A DNA stretch of 32,590 nt, taken from positions 1-32,590 of IMG/VR virus record IMGVR_UViG_3300011126_000064. One strand, written 5' to 3'. The notes below the pieces were generated by a model. That model was not told where the DNA came from. It did no database searches and saw only the letters and a program-made list of their open reading frames with translations. This DNA is from a virus. The translations under genes were made by a program, and so were the position numbers. Of the stretch, positions 7,786 to 12,896 are shown one piece after another (positions within the stretch are counted from its first letter, which is position 1; each line of letters opens with the position of its first letter).

Positions 7786-7803
7786 ATATTTGGATAAAAA
7801 AAA

Positions 7804-8037
7804 TTATTCGTTATCAATTACAAATTTAACATTAAATAATATTATAATAGTTCTATGCTTTTTCACACCGTTGTAACTCATACCGTATTTTTTAGCGTAG
7901 TCTGGAATAGTTAACAAATTTAGATACTCACCGCATAGTTCAATTTGTTGTACTAAGCCATTATTTGTTAACTCGCCTTGTTCGTATTTTTTAGCGGTGA
8001 AATCTCGTAACTTCTCAGCGTTTATAGTGGTTTTCAT
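7804..8037 (-). CDS. Small helix-turn-helix protein, 77 aa
   Basis: Residues 44-60 (IPDYAKKYGMSYNGVKK) look like a helix-turn-helix in which the second helix starts at SYNGVKK, followed by a beta-like tail TIIILFNVKFVIDN. Similar small phage proteins carry a YAKxxGxSYxGVxK segment. It is probably a DNA-binding regulator of early genes, but there is no direct evidence for its target. Confidence 0.65.
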   Translation of the reverse strand: MKTTINAEKLRDFTAKKYEQGELTNNGLVQQIELCGEYLNLLTIPDYAKKYGMSYNGVKKHRTIIILFNVKFVIDNE

Positions 8038-8093
8038 AGTGGTTCAATTTAGTGAATGAATGATAATAGTAGTTGGCAGTAATAAACCCTACC

Positions 8094-8381
8094 TCAACTT
8101 AGAGTCTTATCCTCGGTACTTTGGTCCAAGTCTAAACTTTTATCAATATTTATTAGGTCCTGTTCATACGCAGGGTCATACCAAACACATTCTTCATAAT
8201 CTATAAGTTGTTCTTGTGTTTCTGGTTTACTGCTGCCAACTCCAAATAAAATTACTAAAGCATTTTTCAACTCTGTTATTTCATTATTCATATCATTTTT
8301 AATTAAAACGTTATTTTCTACTTTTAAAAGTATTTCTATACGCTCTATTTCTTTTTTTAAAACTTCTTTTACTAATTCCAT
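8094..8381 (-). CDS. Small coiled-coil protein, paralogue A
   Basis: A 95-residue protein whose first 50 residues are a charged helix with leucine spacing (MELVKEVLKKEIERIEILLK) ending in ALVILFGVG. Those residues are almost identical to the protein at 9042-9353; the C-terminal halves are unrelated. The DNA identity extends 187 bp and ends inside the gene at a GTTGGCA motif, so this is a mosaic of a duplicated 5' half and a different 3' half. The function is unknown. Confidence 0.68.
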   Translation of the reverse strand: MELVKEVLKKEIERIEILLKVENNVLIKNDMNNEITELKNALVILFGVGSSKPETQEQLIDYEECVWYDPAYEQDLINIDKSLDLDQSTEDKTLS

Positions 8382-8420
8382 AATACTTTTATTTTTAATC
8401 TTTAATAATCTTATTCGTGT
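8234..8420 (-). repeat. 187-bp duplicated segment, copy 1
   Basis: Bases 8234-8420 match 9206-9392 with four differences by my alignment. The segment covers the shared 5' half of the two paralogous genes and their 39-bp leader. It begins at TGCCAACTCC and ends at ATTCGTGT in plus-strand reading; both end motifs recur elsewhere in the region. Confidence 0.9.
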
Positions 8421-8423
8421 TAG

Positions 8424-8738
8424 TTAGCAGTAATTTAAGGCTGTCTTTAATGCTCTTATTTCTGTATTTGTGGCAGTTAGGTAATATTGTAAATGTCCAA
8501 TCTCACCATCAATGGTTAGCCAGTTTTTTTTAAACTCTACCTTCTCTTTTTCTAATCTCTCAATATCTTTTTCTATTTTTTCCTTAAACGTTCTGCTAAC
8601 TCCAAATAAAATTAAATTTTCTACGTTTTCGTAAGCTATTAATTTACCAAGTTCAATACCAGATAAATGACCTTCTTTTTCTTCTAGTTTTTTAAGCCTT
8701 ATTAATTCTTTTTTAAATTGGTTTTCTGTATATTCCAT
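8424..8738 (-). CDS. Small coiled-coil protein, 104 aa, related to the LFGV pair
   Basis: A highly charged, mostly helical protein with a long run predicted as coiled coil (TFKEKIEKDIERLEKEKVEF). It carries LILFGVSR at the place corresponding to VILFGVG in the flanking paralogues, encoded by the same stretch of DNA (8594-8614 against 8234-8254 and 9206-9226). The N-terminal part is otherwise different. It lies between the two copies of the duplication. The function is unknown. Confidence 0.66.
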   Translation of the reverse strand: MEYTENQFKKELIRLKKLEEKEGHLSGIELGKLIAYENVENLILFGVSRTFKEKIEKDIERLEKEKVEFKKNWLTIDGEIGHLQYYLTATNTEIRALKTALNYC

Positions 8739-8768
8739 CGTTATCTATTTTTGTATTTATAAAATTAT

Positions 8769-8782
8769 AATCTTATTCGTGT
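8769..8782 (-). repeat. Junction motif ACACGAATAAGATT
   Basis: This 14-mer occurs three times exactly in non-coding junctions (8407-8420, 8769-8782, 9379-9392) and once with one change (10612-10625). It always lies between a stop codon and the next leftward gene. Confidence 0.75.
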
Positions 8783-8783
8783 T

Positions 8784-8853
8784 AGTTGTAACAAATACAT
8801 TTTTGATATATGTTGTATTCTTTTTTCATTCGCAAAATGTACTTGCAACAACT
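8784..8853 (-). ncRNA. Long stem-loop A (20-bp arms)
   Basis: Arms 8784-8803 and 8834-8853 are inverted repeats. On the minus-strand transcript the arm beginning AGTTGTTGCAAGTACATTTT pairs with AAAATGTATTTGTTACAACT through 17 Watson-Crick pairs, two G-U pairs and one U-U mismatch. The 30-nt loop is pyrimidine-rich in plus reading. It lies 10 bp after the stop of the 42-residue gene (8864). A second copy lies at 9750-9818. It could be a terminator-like RNA end, an RNA stabiliser, or a DNA element for recombination. Confidence 0.6.
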
Positions 8854-8863
8854 ATGTATAAAA

Positions 8864-8992
8864 TTAATGCCAAAATTCGTGCATACTTTTTACTAATCGT
8901 TTTCTTTTTAATTCCTCATAGGTCCAGTTAATTTTTAAAGCAATTAGTAAACCTATTGGTAACATCATTATTATTAATACTATTTCTAACAT
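8864..8992 (-). CDS. Single-span membrane protein, 42 aa
   Basis: The protein is MLEIVLIIMMLPIGLLIALK followed by a charged tail (INWTYEELKRKRLVKSMHEFWH). The first 20 residues form one membrane segment; the positive tail is expected inside the cell. It fills a gap of about 300 bp between larger genes, and its stop is followed closely by stem-loop A. The role is unknown; small membrane proteins encoded early often affect superinfection or host physiology. Confidence 0.58.
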   Translation of the reverse strand: MLEIVLIIMMLPIGLLIALKINWTYEELKRKRLVKSMHEFWH

Positions 8993-9012
8993 ATTTTTAT
9001 TTTTTTAAGTTG

Positions 9013-9036
9013 GCACTAATATTATACTATAAAGTT
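9013..9036 (-). repeat. Junction repeat (AACTTTATAGTATAATATTAGTGC)
   Basis: This copy of the junction family lies directly after the stop at 9042 and is flanked by two exact 9-bp direct repeats, AAGTTGGCA at 9007-9015 and 9032-9040 in plus reading. Compare 9727-9753, 10955-10981, 12498-12525 and 12857-12882. Confidence 0.5.
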
Positions 9037-9041
9037 GGCAA

Positions 9042-9353
9042 TTAATTACCTTTTTGCTCCGGCTCTGTTTCCATATAAAAAAAGTTTTCTAATTCACTAA
9101 ATTTATAGTGTCTATTTTTATATTCATATACTCCAAACTGTTTTTCAAAACAATTGTATTTTAACCATTCCTCAAAGTTTTGTTCTTTTTTTGCCGGCAA
9201 CGTAATGCCAACTCCAAATAAAATTACTAAAGCATTTTTCAACTCTGTTATTTCATTATTCATATCATTTTTAATTAAAACGTTTGTTTCTACTCCTAAA
9301 AGTATTTCTATACGCTCTATTTCTTTTTTTAAAACTTCTTTTACTAATTCCAT
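9042..9353 (-). CDS. Small coiled-coil protein, paralogue B
   Basis: A 103-residue protein identical to the 8094-8381 protein over its first 50 residues except K20G and N23T (LLGVETNVL). The C-terminal half differs and is aromatic (WLKYNCFEKQFGVYEYKNRH). All four DNA differences of the duplicated part fall in those two codons. The family is not recognised. Confidence 0.68.
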   Translation of the reverse strand: MELVKEVLKKEIERIEILLGVETNVLIKNDMNNEITELKNALVILFGVGITLPAKKEQNFEEWLKYNCFEKQFGVYEYKNRHYKFSELENFFYMETEPEQKGN

Positions 9354-9392
9354 AATACTTTTATTTTTAATCTTTAATAATCTTATTCGTGT
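9206..9392 (-). repeat. 187-bp duplicated segment, copy 2
   Basis: This is the partner of 8234-8420, with the same length and the same ends. The copies are in the same orientation, 972 bp apart, so recombination between them would delete the three genes or gene parts lying between. Confidence 0.9.
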
Positions 9393-9414
9393 AAAGTTGG
9401 CAGTAATTAAAGCA

Positions 9415-9699
9415 TTATTCTTCTCTTGCTATGTATTTAGAGTATATGTCGCTTACACTAAAAAGCAATCCATCTTTTATAAACTCTTGTGCTGTTAGTG
9501 TATATCCTTGTTGTTTAGCCCATTCTCTTAGATTTGGTGTATTCTTTTCCTTTAACTCAATGCCAACTATGTGCATATTTAATGCTTGTTGTATTACTTC
9601 TTCTAAATCTTCACAATTGTAAGTTATACCTTTATTATCTTCTGTAAATACTCCATTGGTTCTGCACCAACTTCTAATGTGTTTTATTCCTTTTGTCAT
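9415..9699 (-). CDS. Hypothetical protein, 94 aa
   Basis: The family is not recognised. It starts MTKGIKHIRSWCRTNGVFTE and contains LREWAKQQGYTLTAQEFIKD; the repeated (R)xWxxxxG pattern at residues 9-16 and 58-66 suggests two short similar motifs. The start at 9699 is preceded by an A/T-rich leader and stem-loop B. Confidence 0.66.
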   Translation of the reverse strand: MTKGIKHIRSWCRTNGVFTEDNKGITYNCEDLEEVIQQALNMHIVGIELKEKNTPNLREWAKQQGYTLTAQEFIKDGLLFSVSDIYSKYIAREE

Positions 9700-9726
9700 T
9701 TTAATATATTTTTAGTTTAATTTAAT

Positions 9727-9753
9727 CAAGCACTAATTATGCACTATTAAGTT
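9727..9753 (-). repeat. Junction repeat (AACTTAATAGTGCATAATTAGTGCTTG)
   Basis: The core AGTGCATAATTAGT is shared exactly with 10955-10981. It lies between stem-loop B and the start of the 94-residue gene. Confidence 0.6.
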
Positions 9754-9818
9754 GTAACAAATGTTTTGATTGTATTCTCAGTTCTTTTTTTCATTACGTC
9801 AAAACACTTGCAACAACT
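9750..9818 (-). ncRNA. Long stem-loop B (20-bp arms)
   Basis: Arms 9750-9769 and 9799-9818 pair as in stem-loop A, with the same two G-U pairs and the same U-U mismatch. The inner six to seven pairs differ from A (GTGTTTTGA here against GTACATTTT in A) but differ on both arms so that pairing is kept. The 29-nt loop shares TTGTATTC and TTTTTTCATT (plus reading) with A. It lies 17 bp after the stop of the 56-residue gene. Confidence 0.62.
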
Positions 9819-9835
9819 CCAAATATAATTAACGG

Positions 9836-10006
9836 TTAAAAAGCTCTATCTACACGTGTTAAAATATTACCTGAGCAACAAGCCGTATCTGGTAAATTAA
9901 TATTTCCTTTTAACCTATATCTTAAACCTCTAATAGTTTTATAACTCTCATAAAGTTTATTTGATTCAATCCAAAAATGAGAGTGGTTTTTATCCTTTGT
10001 AATCAT
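9836..10006 (-). CDS. Hypothetical protein, 56 aa
   Basis: The protein begins MITKDKNHSHFWIESNKLYE and ends CCSGNILTRVDRAF. It overlaps the upstream gene by 17 bp and occupies a gap of about 290 bp otherwise without genes. Composition is protein-like, with evenly distributed charged and aromatic residues. The last codons lie in a 19-bp sequence (9845-9863) that recurs in a non-coding junction at 11444-11462. The function is unknown. Confidence 0.58.
   Translation of the reverse strand: MITKDKNHSHFWIESNKLYESYKTIRGLRYRLKGNINLPDTACCSGNILTRVDRAF
9845..9863 (-). repeat. 19-bp repeat TTTAACACGTGTAGATAGA, copy 1
   Basis: An exact match to 11444-11462. Here it is at the 3' end of a coding region; there it directly follows a stop codon. 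Both copies contain the palindrome ACACGTGT. Confidence 0.85.
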
Positions 10007-10229
10007 AAATGTATTTTTCTAGTTTAGTGTTTTTATATATTTTAACAGTTAATATTATAGTTGTTTCTAAATGCTCTATTTCTTTATAAAATATAATTTT
10101 ATCTGGGGTTAAAATATAATTACAAGTGTCGTGTTTATGTAAAATAAAATAAGAGTTACTCATTGTTTTATTTAATTGGCAATGAGTACCCTTATTGGTT
10201 TTTATTAATTTTAAAATTTCTTTATACAT
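9990..10229 (-). CDS. Hypothetical protein, 79 aa
   Basis: The family is not recognised. Basic N-terminal part (MYKEILKLIKTNKGTHCQLN) followed by alternating beta-like segments (YILTPDKIIFYKEIEHLETT). The ATG lies 3 bp after the stop of the upstream gene, so the two are probably co-translated. Confidence 0.66.
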   Translation of the reverse strand: MYKEILKLIKTNKGTHCQLNKTMSNSYFILHKHDTCNYILTPDKIIFYKEIEHLETTIILTVKIYKNTKLEKYIYDYKG

Positions 10230-10232
10230 AAT

Positions 10233-10496
10233 TTATAATTTAATTTCTGATCCGCCTGTAAATCCAACGCTAGTTAAATAAAACCCTTTACCATATCCAT
10301 TTCTTTTACCTCCACTATAATTTGTATTTGATGTATAAAACATTCTTACGTTACTTGTTTTTATACTTGTATCAAACTCATCTATTTTTATTTGATTTTT
10401 AATTTGTCTTTTTGCTTCTACAATAGATAATCCTGTATTAGTTGTAAAGTGTCTTTTAATTTCTTTTGTGAATTGTTGTTTACTTATAGTTTTCAT
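10233..10496 (-). CDS. Hypothetical protein, 87 aa
   Basis: I take the ATG at 10496 (MKTISKQQFTKEIKRHFTTN). The frame is open to a TTG at 10520, but that position lies inside the promoter at 10518-10549, so the longer form is unlikely. The N-terminus is basic and helical, the C-terminus glycine-rich (YSGGKRNGYGKGFYLTSVGF). The family is not recognised. Confidence 0.68.
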   Translation of the reverse strand: MKTISKQQFTKEIKRHFTTNTGLSIVEAKRQIKNQIKIDEFDTSIKTSNVRMFYTSNTNYSGGKRNGYGKGFYLTSVGFTGGSEIKL

Positions 10497-10517
10497 AATA
10501 TCTGTTTTTGTATACAA

Positions 10518-10549
10518 CAAATATAAGGCGCATTTTAATACCCTGCAAG
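10518..10549 (-). promoter_or_regulatory. Bacteroidota-type promoter (CTTG, 20 nt, TATATTTG)
   Basis: On the minus strand CTTG (10549-10546) is followed after 20 nt by TATATTTG (10525-10518), matching the TTTG/TAnnTTTG consensus in sequence and spacing except for the first base of the -33 box. Transcription would start near 10511, about 15 bp before the ATG at 10496. Confidence 0.65.
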
Positions 10550-10585
10550 TAAAATCGTAAAAAGTTTTAATTTTATTTAAAATTA

Positions 10586-10614
10586 ATTAGCTACCACGCT
10601 TTTTAACAGCTAAT
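10586..10614 (-). terminator. Possible terminator hairpin
   Basis: ATTAGCT and AGCTAAT are perfect 7-bp inverted repeats with a 15-nt loop, lying 26 bp after the stop at 10640. A second small palindrome (AATTTTA, AA, TAAAATT) follows. There is no clean U-tract, so termination is uncertain; the placement just before a promoter supports it. Confidence 0.35.
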
Positions 10615-10639
10615 CATATTCGTGTACAGTTCTAAACAA

Positions 10640-10927
10640 TTAAAACGTATTAGGCACTTCTTCTTTATAAACGAGATAAAGGCTATTATAACTATGTTCT
10701 TTTCCTTTATATGTATAAATACCTTGCACCCTTTTTATTTTATTTATTTTTCTCCACCTTGGAAAACCTGGTGGTCTTTCCCTTTTTAACTGTGTAGAAC
10801 TATGCGCATAATTAATTGCTTTAACTCTTTCTTCTACAATCTCACTTACTGTCTTAGTTCCTTTATTACAAACCCAGAATATTATATCTTCTGCAAAATC
10901 TGTATATTCTTTTTTTAAGTTTTCCAT
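10640..10927 (-). CDS. Hypothetical protein, 95 aa
   Basis: I start at the ATG at 10927 (MENLKKEYTDFAEDIIFWVC). A GTG at 10957 is in frame, but the promoter-like AATTACATTTG lies between the two. The middle is basic and proline-rich (LKRERPPGFPRWRKINKIKR), suggesting nucleic-acid contact, and the C-terminus has YTYKGKEHSYNSLYLVY. The family is not recognised. Confidence 0.64.
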   Translation of the reverse strand: MENLKKEYTDFAEDIIFWVCNKGTKTVSEIVEERVKAINYAHSSTQLKRERPPGFPRWRKINKIKRVQGIYTYKGKEHSYNSLYLVYKEEVPNTF

Positions 10928-10954
10928 AATCAAATGTAATTCTTTTTTTATTAA

Positions 10955-10981
10955 CACGCAACTAATTATGCACTTTAAGTT
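10955..10981 (-). repeat. Junction repeat (AACTTAAAGTGCATAATTAGTTGCGTG)
   Basis: The best-conserved member together with 9727-9753. It begins seven bases after the TAG of the gene ending at 10988. Confidence 0.6.
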
Positions 10982-10987
10982 ATGCCA

Positions 10988-11293
10988 CTATAAAAGGCTC
11001 TTTGTTTTTATTTCTGAAGTACCTACCCATTCAATTTTGTCGTTATGGTTGTATTGTATTAAAAAGGCTTCCTCTGTATATTTAAGTAACCTTACCTTTT
11101 TTCCAGTAATAAGTTCAACATCAGTATCTGTGTTCAGTAAAGCCTTTAACAGTTCCCTTCGGTGGCTAACTATGCGCAAAGCAAATAAATCTTCCAATTC
11201 TTTTAGCCATTCTATATCCTCATCGTCTAAACTTCCAACTTCTCCCATCCAATTAAGTCTTTTTATCTCTGCTTCAATTCTTTTAAATTCCAT
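10988..11293 (-). CDS. Hypothetical protein, 101 aa
   Basis: The N-terminal half is helical and acidic (MEFKRIEAEIKRLNWMGEVG, then DDEDIEWLKELEDLFALRIV); the C-terminal half has strands reminiscent of a small beta-barrel (VELITGKKVRLLKYTEEAFL, then DKIEWVGTSEIK). The latter pattern could be a Tudor- or SH3-like fold. The function is unknown. It is followed by a junction repeat. Confidence 0.68.
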   Translation of the reverse strand: MEFKRIEAEIKRLNWMGEVGSLDDEDIEWLKELEDLFALRIVSHRRELLKALLNTDTDVELITGKKVRLLKYTEEAFLIQYNHNDKIEWVGTSEIKTKSLL

Positions 11294-11331
11294 TGTTTTA
11301 ATTTTAAATTATTTTTGTATTTCTATTTACT

Positions 11332-11350
11332 TGCCTTGCTCTATAAAGTT
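11332..11350 (-). repeat. Junction repeat related to 12172-12190
   Basis: The 19-mer TGCCTTGCTCTATAAAGTT (plus reading) matches 12172-12190 at 17 of 19 positions. It lies in the 169-bp gap 11294-11462, where I see no credible gene, only these motifs and a GTTAT/ATAAC inverted repeat. Confidence 0.5.
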
Positions 11351-11443
11351 AATAATTAATTGGCAGTGAGAGCACCTCAACGTTTATCTGCTACGGTTAT
11401 GCCAACACAATTATAACTATGCGTATAACAAATAAATTTTTTA

Positions 11444-11462
11444 TCTATCTACACGTGTTAAA
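11444..11462 (-). repeat. 19-bp repeat TTTAACACGTGTAGATAGA, copy 2
   Basis: An exact copy of 9845-9863, immediately after the stop codon of the membrane-protein gene at 11463. Confidence 0.85.
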
Positions 11463-11672
11463 TTACATATTTGGCAAACATATTACACACCATAAAATAA
11501 TAAGGTTTACAAAAATCGACCAAGTTTGTGTATCTGTTCCAATTCTAATAGCGGTATAAAGCCCACAAAAAAACATATGAGTCATAAATAACAATTGTAA
11601 AGCTAAACTGTATTCTTGTTGCGGAAATATAAACCATAATGCAAATGAAAAATATATTATATAACCTATCAT
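11463..11672 (-). CDS. Small membrane protein, 69 aa
   Basis: A hydrophobic protein with up to three membrane segments: residues 2-16 (IGYIIYFSFALWFIF), about 23-42 (LALQLLFMTHMFFCGLYTAI) and about 51-66 (WSIFVNLIILWCVICL). The ATG overlaps the stop of the upstream 48-residue gene as ATGA. The role is unknown; it is an early-gene membrane protein, not a typical holin by position. Confidence 0.68.
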   Translation of the reverse strand: MIGYIIYFSFALWFIFPQQEYSLALQLLFMTHMFFCGLYTAIRIGTDTQTWSIFVNLIILWCVICLPNM

Positions 11673-11815
11673 AATTTTTTTTGTTTATTAAACATTTCTT
11701 CGTTACTTGTATTTAATGAGTACTGGTCTTTGTTGTACCTATCCTCATTATTATAAATATAGTAAGTTCTTTGTTCTACAAATACCCTACCTTTTATTCT
11801 CTCTATTTTTACCAT
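11669..11815 (-). CDS. Hypothetical protein, 48 aa
   Basis: The protein is MVKIERIKGRVFVEQRTYYI followed by 28 polar residues. Its TGA overlaps the ATG of the membrane-protein gene (ATGA), which supports real translation. It begins just after the terminator at 11827-11846. The family is not recognised. Confidence 0.62.
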   Translation of the reverse strand: MVKIERIKGRVFVEQRTYYIYNNEDRYNKDQYSLNTSNEEMFNKQKKL

Positions 11816-11826
11816 AATTAAAATTT

Positions 11827-11846
11827 AAAAGGGGTTTTTACACCCC
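11827..11846 (-). terminator. Rho-independent-type terminator
   Basis: On the minus strand GGGGT (11846-11842) and ACCCC (11835-11831) form a 5-bp G+C stem with a 6-nt loop, followed by TTTTAAATTTT. It lies 8 bp after the stop of the gene at 11854-12030 and would end that transcript or attenuate read-through. Confidence 0.65.
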
Positions 11847-11853
11847 GTTGTTT

Positions 11854-12030
11854 TTATAAATCTATTCTAACTTCCCATCCTTTTAAATCAGATCCTTCGT
11901 GAACTTTATTATTAATAAGAGAATCAAAATCTTTATCTGTAACGTTCATTGCAACGTGGTTACATTCTGTTAAGTCTTGATTCCAAGTAAATGTTGCAGT
12001 TGATTGGTTTCTTGTAGCTGTGATTTTCAT
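11854..12030 (-). CDS. Hypothetical protein, 58 aa
   Basis: The protein is MKITATRNQSTATFTWNQDL followed by 38 residues ending GWEVRIDL. It forms a one-gene transcription unit: promoter-like TATCTTTG at 12068-12075 upstream and a G+C hairpin terminator downstream. This context makes it a convincing gene despite its length. The function is unknown. Confidence 0.68.
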   Translation of the reverse strand: MKITATRNQSTATFTWNQDLTECNHVAMNVTDKDFDSLINNKVHEGSDLKGWEVRIDL

Positions 12031-12067
12031 AATTTTGTTTTTAGTGTTATTGTTTCCTTTCGATACT

Positions 12068-12075
12068 CAAAGATA
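12068..12075 (-). promoter_or_regulatory. Promoter -7 element TATCTTTG
   Basis: This matches TAnnTTTG and is identical to the -7 box of the antisense promoter at 18445-18475. It lies about 38 bp upstream of the ATG at 12030, directly after an A/T-rich terminator. The -33 region is a T-run (TTTT) rather than TTTG. Confidence 0.5.
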
Positions 12076-12091
12076 CATAACATTATTCTAT

Positions 12092-12129
12092 AAAAAAAAC
12101 TTTTAAGCAATTAAATGCAAAAAAGTTTT
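12092..12129 (-). terminator. A/T-rich terminator hairpin
   Basis: On the minus strand AAAACTTTT (12129-12121) pairs with AAAAGTTTT (12104-12096), with an inner GCA/TGC step and a 6-nt loop, followed by more T (12095-12092). It follows the gene ending at 12199, after a 70-bp gap. Stability is limited by the A/T stem. Confidence 0.5.
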
Positions 12130-12171
12130 AATTTTATCAAATTAATTCGCCATCGCTTTAAAAAATTTATA

Positions 12172-12190
12172 TGCCATACTCTATAAAGTT
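12172..12190 (-). repeat. Junction repeat related to 11332-11350
   Basis: TGCCATACTCTATAAAGTT in plus reading; lies 8 bp after the stop at 12199. Confidence 0.5.
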
Positions 12191-12198
12191 GTAAACAA

Positions 12199-12474
12199 TT
12201 ATTGGCTCTTAAAGTCTTTTAAATAATCTTCTGGTTTTTTGCTAGAGCTTTCGTCATAATTCCAATAAACATACTTTGCAACCGCCAACAACTGCTCGCT
12301 ATCGCTTTTACAACAATGTGTATAATTAATAGCTTTTTCTAGTTCTTTTATACAATCTCTGTAAACAAAAAACTTATTCATAGCCTTAACTCTTGTTATA
12401 GGTGATTTTGCATTATCAGCTTCTTGTCTATATTTAACCATTCTTAATCTCCAAGTTTTTAAAAGTTCTTTCAT
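12199..12474 (-). CDS. Hypothetical protein, 91 aa
   Basis: Basic and helical in the first two thirds (MKELLKTWRLRMVKYRQEAD, then RVKAMNKFFVYRDCIKELEK), containing THCC at about 52-55. The C-terminus is acidic and lysine-rich. The family is not recognised. A possible Cys pair is seen but no zinc motif. Confidence 0.68.
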   Translation of the reverse strand: MKELLKTWRLRMVKYRQEADNAKSPITRVKAMNKFFVYRDCIKELEKAINYTHCCKSDSEQLLAVAKYVYWNYDESSSKKPEDYLKDFKSQ

Positions 12475-12497
12475 ATCTATTATCTTTAGTTATTGTC

Positions 12498-12525
12498 CAC
12501 GCTACTAATCATACACTTTCAAGTT
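12498..12525 (-). repeat. Junction repeat (AACTTGAAAGTGTATGATTAGTAGCGTG)
   Basis: This copy lies 9 bp after the stop at 12535 and shares AACTT, AGTG and ATTAGT with the copies at 9727 and 10955. Confidence 0.5.
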
Positions 12526-12534
12526 GATAAGTAA

Positions 12535-12828
12535 TTAAAGGTTATATAAAGCGCTTAATTTTCCTTTTACAAAACTTGTGTGTCTTAAATATTCTAAATC
12601 ATTTATTTTGCCTTTATCGTGTTTCCTGTGATAATCTTTTAAGTCTTGTTCTAATTCCTCAATAACTGTTTTATTTTTGTCCTTTAACTGCTCACAACTA
12701 GAGCAAATACTTAATGCTTCTTTTCTCCAACTACTTACAAATAATTCAACATCCGTAATTGTAGCCATATTATTTTTTGCTTTACTTTCAATCGTATTCA
12801 ATAATTCTTCTAAAATATTTCTATCCAT
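12535..12828 (-). CDS. Hypothetical coiled-coil protein, 97 aa
   Basis: The sequence contains CSSCEQLKDKNKTVIEELEQ and DLKDYHRKHDKGKINDLEYL, giving a long amphipathic helix, with a CxxC pair near residue 42. Such small proteins are common in phage early arrays. The family is not recognised. Confidence 0.68.
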   Translation of the reverse strand: MDRNILEELLNTIESKAKNNMATITDVELFVSSWRKEALSICSSCEQLKDKNKTVIEELEQDLKDYHRKHDKGKINDLEYLRHTSFVKGKLSALYNL

Positions 12829-12856
12829 AATTTATAAATTTAATTTTGTATTTAAT

Positions 12857-12882
12857 CGCACTAAGTTTTTACACATATAGTT
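12857..12882 (-). repeat. Junction repeat, diverged copy
   Basis: The minus-strand sequence starts AACTATATGTGTAAAAACTT and ends AGTGCG. The preceding TTTAATTGTTTAGAACT also follows the stop codon at 10640, so this copy is best related to that junction. Confidence 0.4.
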
Positions 12883-12896
12883 CTAAACAATTAAAG

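Noticed and set aside
8234-9392. The repeats as a CRISPR array or transposon ends
   Set aside because: Only two copies 972 bp apart, no regular spacers, no transposase and no target-site duplication.
9154-9498. Rightward frames in the early array (also 10968-11369 and 12677-12880)
   Set aside because: All are opposite to compact leftward genes, cross their ends and junction repeats, and contain serine- and phenylalanine-rich sequence typical of the reverse of lysine/glutamate-rich coding.
10496-10520. TTG start at 10520 for the 10233 gene (and GTG at 10957, TTG at 13693 for two others)
   Set aside because: In each case a promoter-like box lies between the non-ATG codon and the downstream ATG, and the ATG has the usual leader.
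9007-12882. Junction repeats as integron attC sites
   Set aside because: The GTTAT/ATAAC pairs look superficially similar, but the RYYYAAC core and its partner are not matched, and no tyrosine recombinase is present in the window.
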